The translations under genes and the position numbers were made by a program. Below, piece after piece: positions 1-8,689 of a stretch of DNA of 63,171 bases; positions within the stretch are counted from its first letter, which is position 1, and every line of letters starts with the position of its first letter. The notes under the pieces are model-generated. The model ran no database searches and was not told the origin of the DNA. It was given only the letters and a program-made list of their open reading frames with translations. Origin of the DNA: Gemmatimonadota bacterium (GTDB lineage: Bacteria; Gemmatimonadota; Gemmatimonadetes; Gemmatimonadales; Gemmatimonadaceae); assembly GCA_016182795.1 (NCBI GenBank), contig JACPFW010000024.1, forward strand, positions 1 to 63,171, given 5' to 3'.

Positions 1-8
1 GCGGGCGC

Positions 9-1357
9 TCACGGGCGTTTCCCCGTGCGTTGGGTCCATTCGCGGAAGGTCTCGTCGGCGAGCACGGGCAACGCGCGCCCCGGGCGCGTCCACGGATTCC
101 ACCGGCCGCGTAGCCACGCCGCCGGCACCAAGCGCTGCACGCGCCGTGCCCAGCGTGCGGCGAACGCAAAGCGCCCGCGCGCGGCCAGCACCCAGCCAAC
201 CAGTGGGAAGAGCAGCGAGTAGCCGCGCGGCAGTCGCCCCGCCGCGGCGCTGCGCGCGCGCCACGCCAACAGTTGCGCCGGAATGTCGATGCGTACGGGG
301 CAGACGTCGGCGCACGATCCACAGAGCGTGGAGGCAAATGGCAGCGACGCGTGCGCGTCGAGGTCCACCGCCGGCGCGAGGATGGCACCGATCGGCCCCT
401 GAATGACGTGTCCGTAGCTGTACCCGCCGCTGCGCCGATACACGGGGCAGGTGTTGAGGCAGGCGCCGCAGCGAATGCAGTGCAGGGCGCTGCGCATTGT
501 CTCATCGGCCAGTCGCTTGGTGCGGCCATTGTCCACGAGCACCACGTGCATTGCGCCACCGGGCTTGGGCGAGTTGACGTGCGTCGTGTACGACGTGATC
601 GGCTGGCCGGTGCCGCTGCGGGCGAGCAGGCGCAGCAGCACGCCGAGGTCATCGCGCGTGGCCACCACTTTCTCGATGCCGGCGCAGGCGATGTGAATGG
701 GCGCCGTGTGCATGCCGAGGTCGGCATTGCCTTCGTTGGTGCAGACAGCAGCGTCTCGCGCAGATGCACGCGGGCAGCGGCGGTGAGGCGATCAGGGTCG
801 GCCTCGCCGGCGGGTGTGCCGATGGTGCGATGAAAGAGCGCGCCGATCTCCTCGCGCTTCCAGTGAATCGCTGGCATCACGATGTGCGACGGCGGCTCCT
901 TTGCGAGCTGGACGATGCGTTCGCCGAGGTCAGTGTCCACCACCTCGATGCCGTTGGTCTCGAGGTAGGGATTGAGACGGCACTCCTCGGTGAGCATCGA
1001 CTTGCTCTTCGAAACGCGCATCACGCCGGCGTCGCGGAGAATGCCGAGCACGATGCGGTTGTGCTCGGCGTCATCGCGCGCCCAGTGCACGACCACGCCG
1101 TTGGCGGTGGCGTTGCGCTCAAACTCCTCGAGCAAGTCGGCGAGTCGGCTCATCGCGTGCGCCTTGAGCGCCGAACCGGCAAGGCGCAGCGACTCCCAGT
1201 CGGGGAGCGCGCTGGCCTTGTCACGCTTCTGACGCACAAACCAGAGCGACTGATCGTGCCACGCGGCGCGCGGCGCGTCACCCAGGAAGTTTGCGGCCGC
1301 CGCGGCGTGCGTGCGACGCGATGCGGAGGCGGACCCTCCGGCGGCCGGCGAGGTCAT
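9..1357 (-). pseudogene. lutB: LutB-like iron-sulfur protein, broken by internal deletion/frameshift
   Basis: LutB (YkgF) is the iron-sulfur and NAD-linked-type subunit of the LutABC L-lactate oxidation complex. The N-terminal half reads in one frame from the ATG at 1357, which overlaps the lutA stop as ATGA. It carries the family look (SLWFVRQKRD near the start, then HWARDDAEHN). The C-terminal half reads in another frame below about 745 and carries both 4Fe-4S motifs, CIRCGACLNTCP and CGSCADVCP. The frames break near 740-765: LRETLLSA is followed directly by VCTNEGNADLG in the other frame. About 20 residues expected between these in homologues (the GITGAN...AETGT stretch, from memory of the family) are missing. 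The second frame has a stop at 792-794, so no single frame gives a whole protein. The stop is at 9-11. A lutC gene would be expected just outside the window. Confidence 0.75.
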
Positions 1358-2094
1358 CGCGTCGCCTCTTCAAGCAGCTCGGCGATGTGCAGTGTCCGCA
1401 GCGGTGAACCCTGGTGCAGTGCGAGCGCCTCGAGATGGAGCAGGCAGGACGGGTCGCTGCTCACGAGCACCTCGGCGTGGTGCAACGCCACGTCGGCGAG
1501 CTTGTCGCGTCCCATCGCCGTGGACACCTCGGCTTCGCCCACGGCAAACGACCCGCCGAAGCCGCAGCACTCGTCGGGGCGATCGAGTTCGGCAAAGGTG
1601 AGTCCGTCGAGACCGGCGAGCAGGGTGCGCATCGGACCGTCGAGCGTCTGGTGCAGTTCAGTTGACCCGCCGAGGCGCAGGCCGCGCTGGGCGTGGCACC
1701 CCAGGTGCATGGCGACGCGGTGCGGAAAGCGCCCCGAGAGGGTGCGGCGCCCCAGTGGGCCGGCGATGAACTCGCAGAGTTCGAACGTCACCGAGGCGGC
1801 GTGCGCGGACGCATCGTTGTTAAGGAACGGCGGCAGGTGATGCCGCACGTGATGGGTGCAGCTTCCCGACGGCATCACGATGGCGTCGAACTGACTCGAC
1901 GCCTGCACCCAGTTGTCGGCGGCGGCGCGCGCGGCCGTCAGGACGCCGGCGTTGAACATCGGCTGGCCGCAGCAGGGCGCGTCGAAGTCGAGGCTGACCT
2001 CGCAACCGAGTCGCTCGAGGAGCGCGAGCGTGGCCTGCGCCGCTTGAGGTCGGAGCTGGTCAACGTAACAAGGGACGGCCAAAGCCACGCGCAT
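1354..2094 (-). CDS. lutA: LutA-like Fe-S oxidoreductase (lactate utilization)
   Basis: This is a 246-residue protein of the GlpC/LutA type, with two CCG (cysteine-rich) domains. CCGQPMFN lies near residue 43 and DECCGFGGSF near residue 155, each preceded by a Cys-containing loop, one of them HLGCHAQRG. The family binds iron-sulfur clusters and passes electrons in L-lactate oxidation with LutB and LutC. The ATG at 2094 is preferred because the homologous region begins exactly at MRVALAVPCY. The TGA stop overlaps the lutB start as ATGA, so the two genes are translationally coupled. LutA itself looks intact although its partner is broken. Confidence 0.9.
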   Translation of the reverse strand: MRVALAVPCYVDQLRPQAAQATLALLERLGCEVSLDFDAPCCGQPMFNAGVLTAARAAADNWVQASSQFDAIVMPSGSCTHHVRHHLPPFLNNDASAHAASVTFELCEFIAGPLGRRTLSGRFPHRVAMHLGCHAQRGLRLGGSTELHQTLDGPMRTLLAGLDGLTFAELDRPDECCGFGGSFAVGEAEVSTAMGRDKLADVALHHAEVLVSSDPSCLLHLEALALHQGSPLRTLHIAELLEEATR

Positions 2095-2154
2095 GCTCAC
2101 GACCCAAAGGTAGCGCGCCGTGCGGCGCTTCGCCGCCGGCACGGGTTGGTTTTC

Positions 2155-2186
2155 TTGACGCGTTCCCGTCCGCGGACGACTATAGA
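2155..2186 (+). promoter_or_regulatory. possible sigma-70 promoter for the symporter operon
   Basis: TTGACG at 2155-2160 and TATAGA at 2181-2186 resemble -35 and -10 boxes. The 20-base spacing is longer than ideal, so this is weak. Transcription would start near 2193, about 60 bases before the proposed ATT start. The site lies in the divergent gap with lutA. Confidence 0.3.
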
Positions 2187-2255
2187 TGGTCTGTCGGCCA
2201 GCGATGTGCCGCCGCTGTTCTCCGCCAACGCGCGCAGCCATTCGGGAGTGTTCCC

Positions 2256-3995
2256 ATTCTCACCCAAAGCATCCAACTCGGCGCCGTCGACTGGCTGATC
2301 CTGATTCTCTACTTCTCGTTTGTCGTCGGCATCGGCGCCGCCCTCAAGCGGGGGATGAAGAGCTCCAACGACTTCTTCATGTCGGGCCGCAACATTCCGG
2401 CGTGGATTTCGGGCCTCGCGTTCCTCAGCGCCAATCTCGGCGCGCAGGAAGTGATGGGAATGGCTGCGTCGGGCGCGAAGTACGGTATGATGACGTCGCA
2501 CTTCTACTGGGTGGGTGCGGTGCCGGCGATGGTGTTCGTCGGCGTGTTCATGATGCCGTTCTACTACGGCTCCAAGGCGCGCAGCGTCCCTGAGTACCTC
2601 AAGCTGCGCTACGACGAGAAGACGCGGACGTTCAACGCGTTCAGCTTTGCGACGATGACCGTCTTTTCCAGCGGCATCTCGATGTACGCGATGGCGAAGC
2701 TGCTGAACCTCCTGCTCGGCTGGAACTTCAACGTCGCGCTGTGGGCGAGCGCCGCGATCGTGCTGGCGTACATCTTCCTCGGCGGCCTGACGTCGGCGAT
2801 CTACAACGAGGTGATGCAGTTCTTCCTGATCGTGCTTGGCTTCGCGCCTCTCGTCTTCCTTGGGCTGCGTGACGCCGGCGGATGGTCGGGGCTCGTGTCA
2901 CGGCTCGACCTCGTGGCGACGCAGAGTCACAATCTGGCAGGGGAGCCGTACGCCGCCGGCGCCTGGATGGGCGCGTGGAATCACATGGGCACGCCGGGCG
3001 GCAACCCGATGGGTGTCGAGTGGTTCGGCATGGTGATGGGGCTCGGCTTCGTGCTGTCATTCGGCTACTGGTGCACCGACTTCCTGGTCGTGCAGCGCGC
3101 GATGGTCGCCGAGAACGAGCAGGCGGCGCGCCGCGTGCCGCTGATTGCCGCGGTGCCCAAGATGCTCTTCCCGTTCCTCGTGATCCTGCCCGGCATGATC
3201 GCCATTGCGCTGACCGCCAAGGCGGGCGAGACCGGCTTCGCCCTGCCGGTGAAGGGGAACGCGTACGACTACGACATGACGATCCCGCTGATGCTCAAGC
3301 ACTATTTCCCCACCGGCCTGCTCGGACTCGGGCTGACGGCGCTGATGGCGTCGTTCATGAGCGGGATGGCGGGCAATGTGACGGCATTCAACACCGTGTG
3401 GACGTACGACATCTACCAGAGCCACATCGCGCCGAACAAGAGCGACGCGCATTACCTGACGATGGGGCGGATGGCGACGGTGTTCGGGATCGTGCTGTCG
3501 ATCCTGACGGCGTACATGGCGCAGCACTTCAACAACATCATGGACATGCTGCAGCTCGTGTTTGCGTTCGTGAACGCGCCGCTGTTCGCCACCTTCCTGC
3601 TGGGGATGTTCTGGAAGCGCACCACGGGGCACGGCGCCTTCTATGGTTTGCTGGCGGGCACGTTTGCGGCGGCGATGCACCATGGCCTGACGATCCCTGT
3701 GGAGGCCGAGAGCCTGTTCAAGGGCGGGTGGATCGGTCCGGTGATGCACACGTATCCCAGCGAGATGGCACAGAACTTTTGGACCGCTATCTGGTCGTGG
3801 TCCACATGCTTCACGGTCACGATCCTCATCAGCCTGCTAACCAAGCGGCTCAAAAGCGACGAAGAACTGCGCGGTCTCGTGTACAGCCTGACGGAGCGTC
3901 ACGCCGAGGGGCATCTGCCATGGTACAAGCGGCCGGTCTACCTTGGCGCGATGATCCTCGTGGCCGTGACCCTGCTCAACCTTGCCTTCCTCTGA
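2256..3995 (+). CDS. sodium:solute symporter (SSS/SGLT-like sugar transporter)
   Basis: This is a multi-pass inner-membrane Na+-coupled symporter of about 579 residues. SGLT-like features include the MSGRN stretch after TM1, the GGLTSAIYNEVMQ loop, and about 13-14 hydrophobic segments. The first ATG/GTG/TTG in frame is at 2355, but starting there would remove TM1, which is clearly encoded upstream (DWLILILYFSFVVG). The only plausible upstream initiator is ATT at 2256, preceded by GGGAG at 2244-2248 with 7-base spacing. The gene is followed after 7 bases by a small membrane protein, then a TIM-barrel enzyme and an alpha-galactosidase-like hydrolase. That context suggests uptake of a sugar or galactoside. 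The substrate is inferred, and the start is uncertain. Confidence 0.88.
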   Translation: MLTQSIQLGAVDWLILILYFSFVVGIGAALKRGMKSSNDFFMSGRNIPAWISGLAFLSANLGAQEVMGMAASGAKYGMMTSHFYWVGAVPAMVFVGVFMMPFYYGSKARSVPEYLKLRYDEKTRTFNAFSFATMTVFSSGISMYAMAKLLNLLLGWNFNVALWASAAIVLAYIFLGGLTSAIYNEVMQFFLIVLGFAPLVFLGLRDAGGWSGLVSRLDLVATQSHNLAGEPYAAGAWMGAWNHMGTPGGNPMGVEWFGMVMGLGFVLSFGYWCTDFLVVQRAMVAENEQAARRVPLIAAVPKMLFPFLVILPGMIAIALTAKAGETGFALPVKGNAYDYDMTIPLMLKHYFPTGLLGLGLTALMASFMSGMAGNVTAFNTVWTYDIYQSHIAPNKSDAHYLTMGRMATVFGIVLSILTAYMAQHFNNIMDMLQLVFAFVNAPLFATFLLGMFWKRTTGHGAFYGLLAGTFAAAMHHGLTIPVEAESLFKGGWIGPVMHTYPSEMAQNFWTAIWSWSTCFTVTILISLLTKRLKSDEELRGLVYSLTERHAEGHLPWYKRPVYLGAMILVAVTLLNLAFL

Positions 3996-4002
3996 GGCCG
4001 CC

Positions 4003-4221
4003 ATGAGACTCGACCTTCGCCTGCCTATTGGGCTGCTGTTCTCGATGTTCGGCGCCATCCTCGTGATCTACGGATTTCTCACGCCACCCGAGGCGTACCG
4101 GCAATCGTTGGGGATCAACGTCAACCTGTACTGGGGCGTGGTACTGTGCGGGTTTGGCGCGGTAATGCTAGGGTTTGCGGTACGCGCCAAGATGCGGGAA
4201 GAGAGGAGGGACGCGCGGTGA
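4003..4221 (+). CDS. small two-helix membrane protein between symporter and isomerase
   Basis: The product is 72 residues long with two hydrophobic segments (about 8-28 and 43-63) and a basic, charged C-terminus. The ATG at 4003 follows a GAGG ribosome-binding site that overlaps the symporter stop codon. The stop overlaps the next gene's GTG start as GTGA. Tight packing suggests an accessory or stabilising role for the upstream SSS transporter. I do not recognise a named family, so the function is unknown. Confidence 0.75.
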   Translation: MRLDLRLPIGLLFSMFGAILVIYGFLTPPEAYRQSLGINVNLYWGVVLCGFGAVMLGFAVRAKMREERRDAR

Positions 4222-5066
4222 AGCGGCGGACATTTGTGGGAACGATGATGGCCGCCTCGGCGGGGCTCGGCGGGTGCGTGCTTCCGGCGCCATTCGCGCG
4301 GGGTGGACGGCGCTTATCGCGCGTGAGCCTCGAGCTGTACTCGGTGCGCAATGAGATGCGCAAAGATCCCGAGGGGACGCTCGCGGCGGTGCGGGCGATG
4401 GGATACGACGACGTTGAGCTGCTCTGGTCGTTTGGCAACTTCGGACGCAGCAACGAGCAGGTGAAGGCCGCCCTGCGCAACACCGGACTCAAGGCATCGT
4501 CGGCGCACATCGCGCCGCAGATCCTCACCAAGGACTGGCAGAAGAGCGTGGACGCGGCGGGGTATCTGGGGCAGGAATATCTGATCGTGCCGAGCCTGAC
4601 GGCCGAGGCCGACAAGTCGCTCGACGAATGGAAGCGCTGGGCCGACATCTTCAACGACGCCGGCGCCGTGGCGCGGAAGGGCGGCATCTGGTTGGGATTC
4701 CACAACGAGCCCAACCATATGAAGGCGATTAACGGGGTGGTGCCGTTCGACCTGTTCATCGCGCGCACCGATCCCGCCGCCGTGCGACTGCAGCTGGACG
4801 CCGGCAACATGCGTATGGGCGGCGGCGATCCGCTGAAGTATATGCAGCAGCATCACGACCGGTTCTGGTCGTTCCACGTGAAGGACGTGGTGGCCGACAA
4901 CAGCAAGGACACCGATCTGGGCACCGGCACGGTGGACTTCCACGCGCTGTTCGCCGGCGTGCGCGACCTCGATGCCAAGCTCTTCGTGGTCGAGCAGGAA
5001 GGGTCGGCGGCGCCGCTGGAGAGCGCCAGCCGGAATCTCCAGTACATGCGGGCGCTGCGCGTCTAG
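4218..5066 (+). CDS. sugar phosphate isomerase/epimerase-like TIM barrel, exported
   Basis: This 282-residue protein belongs to the xylose isomerase-like/AP endonuclease 2 TIM-barrel superfamily. The N-terminus (KRR...MMAASAGLGGC) looks like a Tat signal with a lipobox-type Cys, so the enzyme probably acts outside the cytoplasm. Family-like elements are LELYSVRNEM, GYDDVELLWSFG, a GFHNEPNH metal-site region, QLDAGNM and SFHVKD. The GTG start at 4218 overlaps the previous TGA. Its place between a sugar symporter and an alpha-galactosidase-like enzyme points to sugar processing. The exact reaction cannot be read from the sequence. Confidence 0.82.
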   Translation: MKRRTFVGTMMAASAGLGGCVLPAPFARGGRRLSRVSLELYSVRNEMRKDPEGTLAAVRAMGYDDVELLWSFGNFGRSNEQVKAALRNTGLKASSAHIAPQILTKDWQKSVDAAGYLGQEYLIVPSLTAEADKSLDEWKRWADIFNDAGAVARKGGIWLGFHNEPNHMKAINGVVPFDLFIARTDPAAVRLQLDAGNMRMGGGDPLKYMQQHHDRFWSFHVKDVVADNSKDTDLGTGTVDFHALFAGVRDLDAKLFVVEQEGSAAPLESASRNLQYMRALRV

Positions 5067-5082
5067 CGCGAGGAGTGCACGA

Positions 5083-7149
5083 ATGAGGCGGCAACTCGGA
5101 GGCGTTCTGTGCCTGGTGATGGCGGCGCAGGGCGCCTTGGCGCAGGCGGGCACTGTCGGCGCGCCAAACCGCGCACCAGCCAACGCGCCGGCGCAGGTCA
5201 GCATCAAGGACAGCACGCTGGTGCTGCGCTACGATGGCGCGGCGATCCTAACCGCCAGCATCCAGGCGACGCGTGGCACGCCCACCGTACGGCAGCTGGT
5301 GGACACCTCGGACGGCCGGATCACGCAGGTGATCAGCTGGGTGGCCGGCGCGGGGCGCTACACCCTGCGCGGCACGGTGCGAGCCGCGGGGGAGTCGTTT
5401 GCGGTGGAGGCCGACCCGCGCGAGGACGGCGTGCCGGTGGTGCGACACAGCGTGGGGCCGAGCTACAGCCTGTTGAATCGTGCGGTGTATGCCCGCGACC
5501 GCGACTGGCTGTTGAGCGTCGACTTCCCCGCCGGCGCGCGACTGACGCCGGTGGCCGGCGGTGATTCGACCGCGTACGAAATAGTAGCAGAAGGTTACGA
5601 AATCACCCTGCGCTTCCGGCCGCGCTTTTATCAGCGGCACCGCGGGCTGGCGCACTACGAACCGTGGACGTTCCAAACGTGGCCGGCGTCGGTGGCGGGG
5701 TGGACGTCTTGGTTTGCGTTCAAGGATCAGGTGACCGAGGGCGACATCCATCACACGGCCGACGTGATGGCTGAACGATTGAAGCCGTACGGCTACTCAG
5801 TGTTGCAGATCGACGACGGATTCCAGCAGAACCCCATTTCGGTGCCCGACCACTGGCTGACCACCAACGCCAAGTTCCCCGGCGGGCTCGCGGACTTGCA
5901 GCGCTACATCGCCGGCAAGGGACTGACCGCCGGGCTCTGGTACTTTCTGCGCGGGGCCGATGGCCGGCCGTCGCGGGGCAACTGGGTGGGGTACGTGATG
6001 GACGGAAGTCCGGCGACGATGCGCGATCTGGTGCTGCCTGTGTACTCGACGCTCCGGAAGCAGGGATGGGGCTACTACAAGGTCGATGCCCTGCGCCACC
6101 TGCGATATGAAGGCTTCAACAGCCACGCCGCCGCGTTCACGCAGGCGAAGCGCGACCGCATCAAAGTGTACCGCGACTTCACGCGGCAGATTCGTGATGT
6201 CATTGGGCGCGAGAGCTTCCTGCTCGCGTCGTGGGGGCCGCGACCGGAGCTCATCGGGTTGATCGACGCCACGCGGTTGGGCGACGACGGTTTTGGCTAC
6301 GGAGGCTTTGCGCAGTTCAACTCGTTCAACAACGTCGTCTGGCGCAACGACCCCGACCACATTGAACTCCACCAGCCCGATGGCCGGCGCGCGGCGACGT
6401 TGACGTCGCTCACCGGTTCGTTGCTGATGCTCACCGACAAGCCGAGCGTGTATCTAGGCGCCGAGGTGGTGACGGCGCAGCGCACGGCACCGGTTCTGGT
6501 AACGCGACCCGGGCAGGTGTACGACGTCGATCCGTCCCGCACCGACCGGCTGTGGATGGTGGACAACGAGGTGAGCGGTGCGGGTCCGCGACCGTTCGAG
6601 GCCGACCAGCGGCTGCAGCAGACGCTGTATCAGACGGATATCGCGCGTCCGTTTGAGCGATGGACGGTGCTGGCGCGCACCTCCGGAGCGCCGGCCACAC
6701 TTCCGCTCGCGGAGCTCGGGCTCGACACTGCGCGTGCGTATGTCGCCTTCGACTACTGGGATGATCACCCACTCGGCGCATTCAAGGGATCGCTGACCTT
6801 GCGCCCGGTTGGTGAGAACGACGTTCAAGTTGTCTGTCTTCGCGAGCAGATCGCGCACCCACAGCTGCTTTCCACGAGCCGTCACGTCACCTGTGGCGCC
6901 GCCGACCTGCAGGGCGTGCGCTGGGACGACCTCACGCTGCGCGGCACCCTGAGCACGGTCACGGGAGACCAGCCAGTGCTCTCGATCAGTGAGCCGACGG
7001 GATGGGAGGCGGTGTCGGTGGTCTCTCCCGACACTCGCGCCGAGTTGGGCGAACTCCGCGAGCAGAACGGCATTCGCTGGCGCCGCGTGGTGCTAGTCGG
7101 TACGTCGAACGTTGTGAACTGGACGGTTCAGTACCGGCGCGTGCCGTAG
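5083..7149 (+). CDS. alpha-galactosidase-like glycoside hydrolase (clan GH-D), secreted
   Basis: This 688-residue enzyme has a signal peptide ending near ALAQA. An N-terminal beta-rich domain is followed by a (beta/alpha)8 barrel with clan GH-D signatures: LQIDDGFQ, GLWYFLRG, YYKVDALRH (probable nucleophile Asp) and ATRLGDDGFG (probable acid/base Asp). A C-terminal beta domain follows. These fit GH36/GH27-type alpha-galactosidases or related alpha-glycosidases. It begins 16 bases after the isomerase-like gene and is probably in the same operon as the SSS symporter, giving extracellular sugar release followed by uptake. The substrate linkage is not certain. Confidence 0.8.
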   Translation: MRRQLGGVLCLVMAAQGALAQAGTVGAPNRAPANAPAQVSIKDSTLVLRYDGAAILTASIQATRGTPTVRQLVDTSDGRITQVISWVAGAGRYTLRGTVRAAGESFAVEADPREDGVPVVRHSVGPSYSLLNRAVYARDRDWLLSVDFPAGARLTPVAGGDSTAYEIVAEGYEITLRFRPRFYQRHRGLAHYEPWTFQTWPASVAGWTSWFAFKDQVTEGDIHHTADVMAERLKPYGYSVLQIDDGFQQNPISVPDHWLTTNAKFPGGLADLQRYIAGKGLTAGLWYFLRGADGRPSRGNWVGYVMDGSPATMRDLVLPVYSTLRKQGWGYYKVDALRHLRYEGFNSHAAAFTQAKRDRIKVYRDFTRQIRDVIGRESFLLASWGPRPELIGLIDATRLGDDGFGYGGFAQFNSFNNVVWRNDPDHIELHQPDGRRAATLTSLTGSLLMLTDKPSVYLGAEVVTAQRTAPVLVTRPGQVYDVDPSRTDRLWMVDNEVSGAGPRPFEADQRLQQTLYQTDIARPFERWTVLARTSGAPATLPLAELGLDTARAYVAFDYWDDHPLGAFKGSLTLRPVGENDVQVVCLREQIAHPQLLSTSRHVTCGAADLQGVRWDDLTLRGTLSTVTGDQPVLSISEPTGWEAVSVVSPDTRAELGELREQNGIRWRRVVLVGTSNVVNWTVQYRRVP

Positions 7150-7200
7150 CCGAGCAGTTCGGTGCTGGCGTTGGCGGCCGGTAGTCTGCACGTTCAACGC

Positions 7201-8661
7201 ATGCCCTGTTTCGTGGTGCAACGTTCTCGGCGGGCATGGCGGGTTCTGGTCACCGGCGTCGGTGCCCTGACGATTGTTGCTCGTCCTGCGGCCTCACAAG
7301 GCGCAGTGCCGGCAACGCGCAGTGCTGTGGCGGGTGTCGTCTTCGACTCCATCGCCGGCAAGCCGCTCGCTGGCGCGGTAGTGCAGGTGGCGATCCCAGA
7401 CTCGCCGAGCGCTCCGCGCACCGCGACCACCGACACGCTCGGCCGGTATCGCATCGGCGAGCTCTCCGCCGGCCGCGTGATTGTGGGGTTCTACCACGAC
7501 GCGCTCACCGAGCTGGGGCTGGACGCGCCGATGCGCTCGGTAGAACTCACCGCTGGCGTTGCGACGACGGTGGATCTCGCCATTCCGTCGAGCGCGGCCA
7601 TCCGGGAGCTACGATGCGGCGTCTCGGAGCCGTATGCCCAGGGAATGCTGGTGGGGATCATGCGCGACGCGCAGACCAGACGCGCGGTAGCCGGAGCGAA
7701 GCTCGCGGTGCACTGGCGCGCGTTCGCACTCGACTCGGGCGACTACCGCGTGGTGACCGAGCGGCGGCCGGCGACGATCGAGGCGGATGGCGCGTTCCTG
7801 GTCTGCCATCTACCGACCGATGTGCCACTCGATCTGGCGGTGACAGCGCCAGGGCATCGCAGCGTCGACGGGACGGTGGTAAACGTGCCGGTGATGGGGA
7901 TCGGGCGGCTCGAAGTGCAGCTGTCCGACACGGCGCTGACCACGGGGACGGCGATCATTCGGGGCACGGTGAAGCGCGAGTCAGGGAAGGCGGTGACGTC
8001 CGGGCGTGTGGACATCAAGGCGCTCGCGCGCGACGTGCCGATTCAGGACGGCCAGTTTGTGGCGTCGAACGTGCCGTCGGGCACGTGGGTGGCTCAGGCG
8101 CGCGTGATCGGCGTGGAGCCGCAGGATGTGCTGGTCACCGCCGCCGAGAGCGCCGTGACAACGGCGGTAATCACCGTGGGCAACGGACCGCAGCGACTCG
8201 ACGCGGTGACGGTGGTTGGGAAGCCCGACCGTACCCTGCGGGTCCTCGACGATGTGCTGCGGCGCAGTCGTGTCGGGATGGGGACAACGTTCCTGCCCGG
8301 GCATCCGGCGCTGCGGTCGGCGCTCACAATTGCGGACGTGATGCGCGAAGCGCGGGGTTTCCGGCAGATCTCGCGCGACAAGGTTACGGTTGCTGGACGC
8401 GGCGGCCATGACTGCGGGAGTGTGTGGGTCTATGTTGACGATGTGCGGATGGCCGGGGGGTTCGAGACGGTGGACGCATCCGTTACGCCACGCGAGGTGC
8501 TCGCCATCGAAACCTGGCCGGATATTCGGCTGGCGCCGGTGCAGTATCATCGCTCGGCTCCGCCGCCGTCTTCGGGGCCGACTCGACGCGGCTACGGTGC
8601 TCCGCCCCCCGAGCCCGCCCCCTGCGCGCTCGTCCTCGTCTGGACCCGCCGCCGTTTCTGA
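7201..8661 (+). CDS. exported carboxypeptidase-regulatory-like protein with TonB-plug-like C-terminus
   Basis: This 486-residue protein has an N-terminal signal (hydrophobic stretch ending near RPAASQG). It contains two or three carboxypeptidase regulatory-like beta-sandwich repeats (GVVFDSIAGKPLAGA; IIRGTVKRESGK) and then the segment LDAVTVVGK that usually introduces a TonB-receptor plug. The plug-like part (ITIADVMREA..., VWVYVDDVRM, IETWPD) is followed by a short Pro-rich tail, and there is no beta-barrel. Plug-only relatives are common in Gemmatimonadota-like genomes as far as I recall. The function is unknown, perhaps outer-membrane or periplasmic binding. ATG 7201 was chosen because it begins the signal peptide. 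Confidence 0.72.
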   Translation: MPCFVVQRSRRAWRVLVTGVGALTIVARPAASQGAVPATRSAVAGVVFDSIAGKPLAGAVVQVAIPDSPSAPRTATTDTLGRYRIGELSAGRVIVGFYHDALTELGLDAPMRSVELTAGVATTVDLAIPSSAAIRELRCGVSEPYAQGMLVGIMRDAQTRRAVAGAKLAVHWRAFALDSGDYRVVTERRPATIEADGAFLVCHLPTDVPLDLAVTAPGHRSVDGTVVNVPVMGIGRLEVQLSDTALTTGTAIIRGTVKRESGKAVTSGRVDIKALARDVPIQDGQFVASNVPSGTWVAQARVIGVEPQDVLVTAAESAVTTAVITVGNGPQRLDAVTVVGKPDRTLRVLDDVLRRSRVGMGTTFLPGHPALRSALTIADVMREARGFRQISRDKVTVAGRGGHDCGSVWVYVDDVRMAGGFETVDASVTPREVLAIETWPDIRLAPVQYHRSAPPPSSGPTRRGYGAPPPEPAPCALVLVWTRRRF

Positions 8662-8689
8662 TTCGCCCGGCGCGCCGTAAACTATCGGA

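Noticed and set aside
764..1840. Long plus-strand reading frame across the broken lutB and lutA
   Set aside because: No domain pattern and low-complexity composition. The minus-strand Fe-S motifs explain the region.
2882..4006. Alternative frame inside the symporter gene
   Set aside because: It is Arg/Asp/Ala rich without helices. The symporter frame has the expected membrane segments.
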